From the NCBI GenBank assembly GCA_020060465.1, contig JAGVAD010000013.1, positions 1 to 54,538 on the forward strand: a stretch of DNA of 54,538 nucleotides, read 5' to 3'. Each line of letters begins with the position of its first letter. Positions within the stretch are counted from its first letter, which is position 1. A model generated the notes under the pieces. The model was not told the DNA's origin and ran no database searches. It saw only the letters and a program-made list of their open reading frames with translations. This document shows, in pieces, positions 52,141 to 54,538 of the stretch. The DNA comes from Anaerolineales bacterium. GTDB taxonomy: Bacteria; Chloroflexota; Anaerolineae; Anaerolineales; UBA4823. The translations under genes and the position numbers were made by a program.

Positions 52141-52733
52141 TGCTGCGACCCTTCAGGTTTACAATTCTCTATGACAGATTTCATCTTCGTTCTCAAATTC
52201 TGCCATACCTGGGCATCCCACTTAGAGCGCTTTAGTGCGTCGCAATAAATCTTCAGAGCCTTTTCAAGTTCATTGTGAAACTTGGTTGCATTGATCGTTT
52301 TCGTTTTGGGATCGTATAAAGGCCCTTTTCTGCGGATTCGCCAACCATTGGTTGTTTCTGCTTGATGCAATATACCGCATCGGACGCCTATATAAAAGTC
52401 ATCTGCCAAATCGGTGAAAACACCCAATTCCAATCCTTGATCTGCACATCGTTGGAAGAAGGAGCGAAAAGCTTTTCTACTTCTTTGTCTGGTGTCTGCC
52501 CACCCCTGCCAAAAGGACTCCAAAGCTTCTATCATTAAGCAAGAGATAGCCATTGTGCAGAAACCGTGCTTCAAATTGGGGTCGCCACGTAAGGGTCTGA
52601 TGTAACGTTCAGTAAAGCGCTCCTTCAAGAAATCGGCGATTGCGTCCCGATCCACCTTCGCCTCCGACTGGCGATACTTTGCAATCGTCACTGAAGATGA
52701 AAGCACAACATTCTCTATCATTCGCGACTCCAT
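52137..52733 (-). CDS. HEPN-like cassette protein of unknown function
   Basis: 198 aa, mostly helical. A GVRCGILHQAETTNGWRI segment contains an Arg-x4-His motif like HEPN ribonucleases, and the flanking helices (HGFCTMAISCLMIEALESFWQG; FHNELEKALKIYCDALKR) fit a HEPN-type bundle. The family is not otherwise recognised. The ATG at 52733 lies 6 bp from the end of the GTTAACC half-site, leaving no room for a clear ribosome site; a second Met at codon 5 is possible. It is coupled to the GGCT-like gene by ATGA overlap. Confidence 0.6.
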   Translation of the reverse strand: MESRMIENVVLSSSVTIAKYRQSEAKVDRDAIADFLKERFTERYIRPLRGDPNLKHGFCTMAISCLMIEALESFWQGWADTRQRSRKAFRSFFQRCADQGLELGVFTDLADDFYIGVRCGILHQAETTNGWRIRRKGPLYDPKTKTINATKFHNELEKALKIYCDALKRSKWDAQVWQNLRTKMKSVIENCKPEGSQQ

Positions 52734-52739
52734 CTTGCG

Positions 52740-52870
52740 GGTTAACGATAAGCGTTACTGGCATGCGGGGGAATAGGCGGGAAAATGCCAAAGCCAGAAC
52801 CCGCTTTCGGGGCAGAATCCCTTGGTGAGTGGACACCGCCTCCACTTGTTCAGTGCACGCAATGTTAGCC
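52740..52870 (-). repeat. attC-like integron recombination site (131 bp)
   Basis: The minus strand runs from GGCTAAC-ATTGCGTGCACTG to CAGTAACGCTTATC-GTTAACC. Outer boxes fit RYYYAAC/GTTRRRY (one deviation), and the inner GCGTGCACTG can pair with CAGTAACGC. It separates the nucleotidyltransferase cassette from the HEPN/GGCT cassette. Confidence 0.65.
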
Positions 52871-52880
52871 ACCTGCCAGT

Positions 52881-53537
<657 letters not shown>

Positions 53538-53591
53538 TGGAGAAATCCTATGGAAAGTATAGCATAAAACCGATTTTGTTTTGAGAGAGGT

Positions 53592-53718
53592 GGCTAGCGG
53601 TTGGTTTTAGCGGCAGCGGCGGGGCAGGCAAGATACCTTCGCCTACAAACTTCTTCACTGGCTCGCAGCGCATACCCGCAAGCGGCGAAGCCGCTGTCAC
53701 TTACAGCCAGTGTTAGCT
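53592..53718 (-). repeat. attC-like integron recombination site (127 bp), degenerate
   Basis: The minus strand starts with AGCTAAC, which contains the HepT stop TAA, and ends near CCAACC-GCTAGCC, where GCTAGCC deviates from GTTRRRY. The interior has the AGCGGCTTCGCCGCT dyad found in many attC sites. Position and size fit the array, but the R' box is damaged. Confidence 0.5.
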
Positions 53719-54051
53719 CGTTTCTTGCAATACTTTCTCAATCTCTTGTTTAACGCGCGGCAATCGTTCTGTATTCTCTCTCCAAACCAGGTAGTAATCT
53801 ATGCCAAAGTAAAAGTGGATTAACTTGTCTCTCATGCCTGCCATTTCTTTCCACGGCACTTGGGGGTGTTTCTGACGTATTTCATCGGGTATTTGTTTTA
53901 CCACTTCCCCCATGATTTCAAGTTACCGCATGACAGCACTGGCAGTCTTATCGTCTCTCTGAAATGAATCCAGGTCTATTCCAGCAATAAAGTCTTCAAT
54001 GCTTTCTATGGCTGCCAGAATATCCTTCAAGTAAATGGTGTAGTCTCTCAT
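53713..54051 (-). pseudogene. HepT toxin (DUF86, HEPN) interrupted by a nonsense codon
   Basis: The minus-strand frame starts MRDYTIYLKDILAAIESIED, continues through DSFQRDDKTASAVMR, then hits TAA at 53925-53923, and resumes in the same frame as LEIMGEVVKQIPDEIRQ, reaching the HEPN catalytic motif RDKLIHFYFGIDYYLVW. An AAA (Lys) to TAA change would explain the stop, since HepT proteins have (R/K)-x-LEI(I/M)GE there. The downstream half can restart at ATG 53913 but lacks the N-terminal helices. MntA's stop overlaps its start (ATGA). The toxin is probably inactive unless the stop is bypassed. Confidence 0.8.
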
Positions 54052-54338
54052 ACGGCAACAGCATCAGGCAGTACTGACCCTCGTAATTCTGCCCGAAGAG
54101 CCTGTTTGGGAATAACATCTACGGGTCGCTGGAATATATCTTCCAAATACAATGCCAGACCTATCCAATCAAACAAGTCTGCCTCACTGTCAAACTCTGT
54201 GAGAACATCAATATCGCTACTGGAATCTTGTTCTCCACGGACGAAAGAACCAAACAAGCTAATTTCTTTGACCTTATATTGTCTAGCAAGGAGGGGTTTC
54301 AACTCTCTCAACTTCGCCAAAATATCTTCCGCATTCAT
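54048..54338 (-). CDS. mntA: MntA-type nucleotidyltransferase antitoxin
   Basis: 96 aa. The MNT-domain motif GSFVRGEQDSSSDIDVLTEF (GSF-x-RGE-x9-D-x-D) is intact, and the C-terminal LEDIFQRPVDVIPKQALR is typical of the family. MntA proteins adenylylate HepT HEPN toxins and neutralise them (type VII toxin-antitoxin). The ATG at 54338 has gggagg 7 bp upstream. The gene lies 32 bp after an attC-like R' box. It overlaps hepT by ATGA. Confidence 0.88.
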   Translation of the reverse strand: MNAEDILAKLRELKPLLARQYKVKEISLFGSFVRGEQDSSSDIDVLTEFDSEADLFDWIGLALYLEDIFQRPVDVIPKQALRAELRGSVLPDAVAV

Positions 54339-54369
54339 AAGCAACCTCCCTTATCATTTTACCACAGCG

Positions 54370-54438
54370 GGCTAACGGCACAGATCTCAGCCGCGCGCGA
54401 AGCGCGGCGAAGCCGTCAGTTGCATGCGCGTGTTAGGC
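54370..54438 (-). repeat. attC-like integron recombination site (69 bp)
   Basis: The minus strand starts GCCTAAC-ACGCGC and ends GTGCC-GTTAGCC, with a core dyad GCCGCGCTTCGCGCGCGGC. The size and structure match classical 60-70 bp attC sites, and it shares its R'' and following bases with the site at 51546-51684. The stop of the next cassette's gene is inside GCCTAAC. Confidence 0.75.
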
Positions 54439-54538
54439 GGCGACGACGTAGCAACCTGCTCTTTCAGGGTGGTCTTGAACCCATGCGCTCGATGCGACGG
54501 ACCGCATCGCTCGCAGTACGGCTAGGTCGCCACCAGCC
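54433..54538 (-). CDS. C-terminal end of a cassette gene (cut by window edge)
   Basis: About 34 codons are open from the window edge to a TAA inside the GCCTAAC box of the attC-like site: AGGDLAVLRAMRSV, then ASSAWVQDHPERAGCYVVAA. The stop-in-R'' placement copies that of the other cassettes. The protein family cannot be named from this piece. Confidence 0.4.
   Translation of the reverse strand, partial: AGGDLAVLRAMRSVASSAWVQDHPERAGCYVVAA

Overview
The window looks like a bacterial chromosome segment from the Chloroflexota, most likely an Anaerolineae-type lineage or metagenome bin. This is inferred from gene style rather than from a marker gene: the GC-rich coding, a Ser/Thr kinase next to an FHA protein, large secreted EEP nucleases, XRE-cupin regulators, an ECF sigma factor with a beta-propeller anti-sigma factor, and an archaeal-type HMG-CoA synthase / thiolase / DUF35 cluster. 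I see no rRNA, tRNA, CRISPR array, phage or transposase.

Layout. (1) 1-4.8 kb: a 5'-truncated membrane protein, a receptor-type Ser/Thr kinase and a translationally coupled FHA-FHA-LCAT-like hydrolase. (2) 4.8-10.4 kb: two divergent secreted EEP-family nucleases. (3) 10.4-15.7 kb: an NAD-linked formate dehydrogenase operon (NuoE-NuoF fusion, Fe-S subunit, Cys-type catalytic subunit) followed by a YbaK-like editing protein. A decayed hydantoinase-B 3' end lies next to it. (4) 16.0-18.5 kb (minus): a TrmH-type RNA methyltransferase and a GAF-GAF histidine kinase. (5) 18.6-23.1 kb: class II HMG-CoA reductase, HMG-CoA synthase, an SCP2-like thiolase lacking its usual catalytic Cys and His, and a DUF35 Zn-ribbon protein. 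(6) 23.2-29.2 kb (minus): a SAM methyltransferase, a 6S-like RNA candidate, and the aspS-asnS operon. The operon is preceded by a leader peptide packed with Asp and Asn codons and by mutually exclusive terminator/antiterminator hairpins. An XRE-cupin regulator lies upstream of it.

(7) 29.5-36.8 kb: twin membrane-anchored coiled-coil proteins, ECF sigma/anti-sigma, a second XRE-cupin regulator, a tri-heme membrane cytochrome, a NifX-like protein and a truncated ferredoxin. (8) 36.8-43.7 kb: a TetR regulator divergent from a MacB/LolCDE-like ABC exporter (two ATPases and one double-FtsX permease), a histidine kinase and GcvT. (9) 43.8-50.4 kb (minus): a pseudo-receiver protein, a TlpA-like lipoprotein, rpe and rpiA, and a three-gene acyl-CoA carboxylase operon. 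(10) 50.6-54.5 kb: gene debris, then an integron-like cassette array on the minus strand. It has four attC-like sites (139, 131, 127 and 69 bp) separating small accessory genes: an ICMT-like methyltransferase, a gamma-glutamylcyclotransferase-like protein, a HEPN-like protein, a nucleotidyltransferase, and an MntA/HepT toxin-antitoxin pair whose HepT carries a nonsense codon.

The most striking items are the Asp/Asn-codon transcription attenuator controlling aspS-asnS, the cassette array, and the apparently catalytically dead thiolase inside an otherwise canonical mevalonate-entry cluster. All assignments come from reading motifs by eye; no database search was run.
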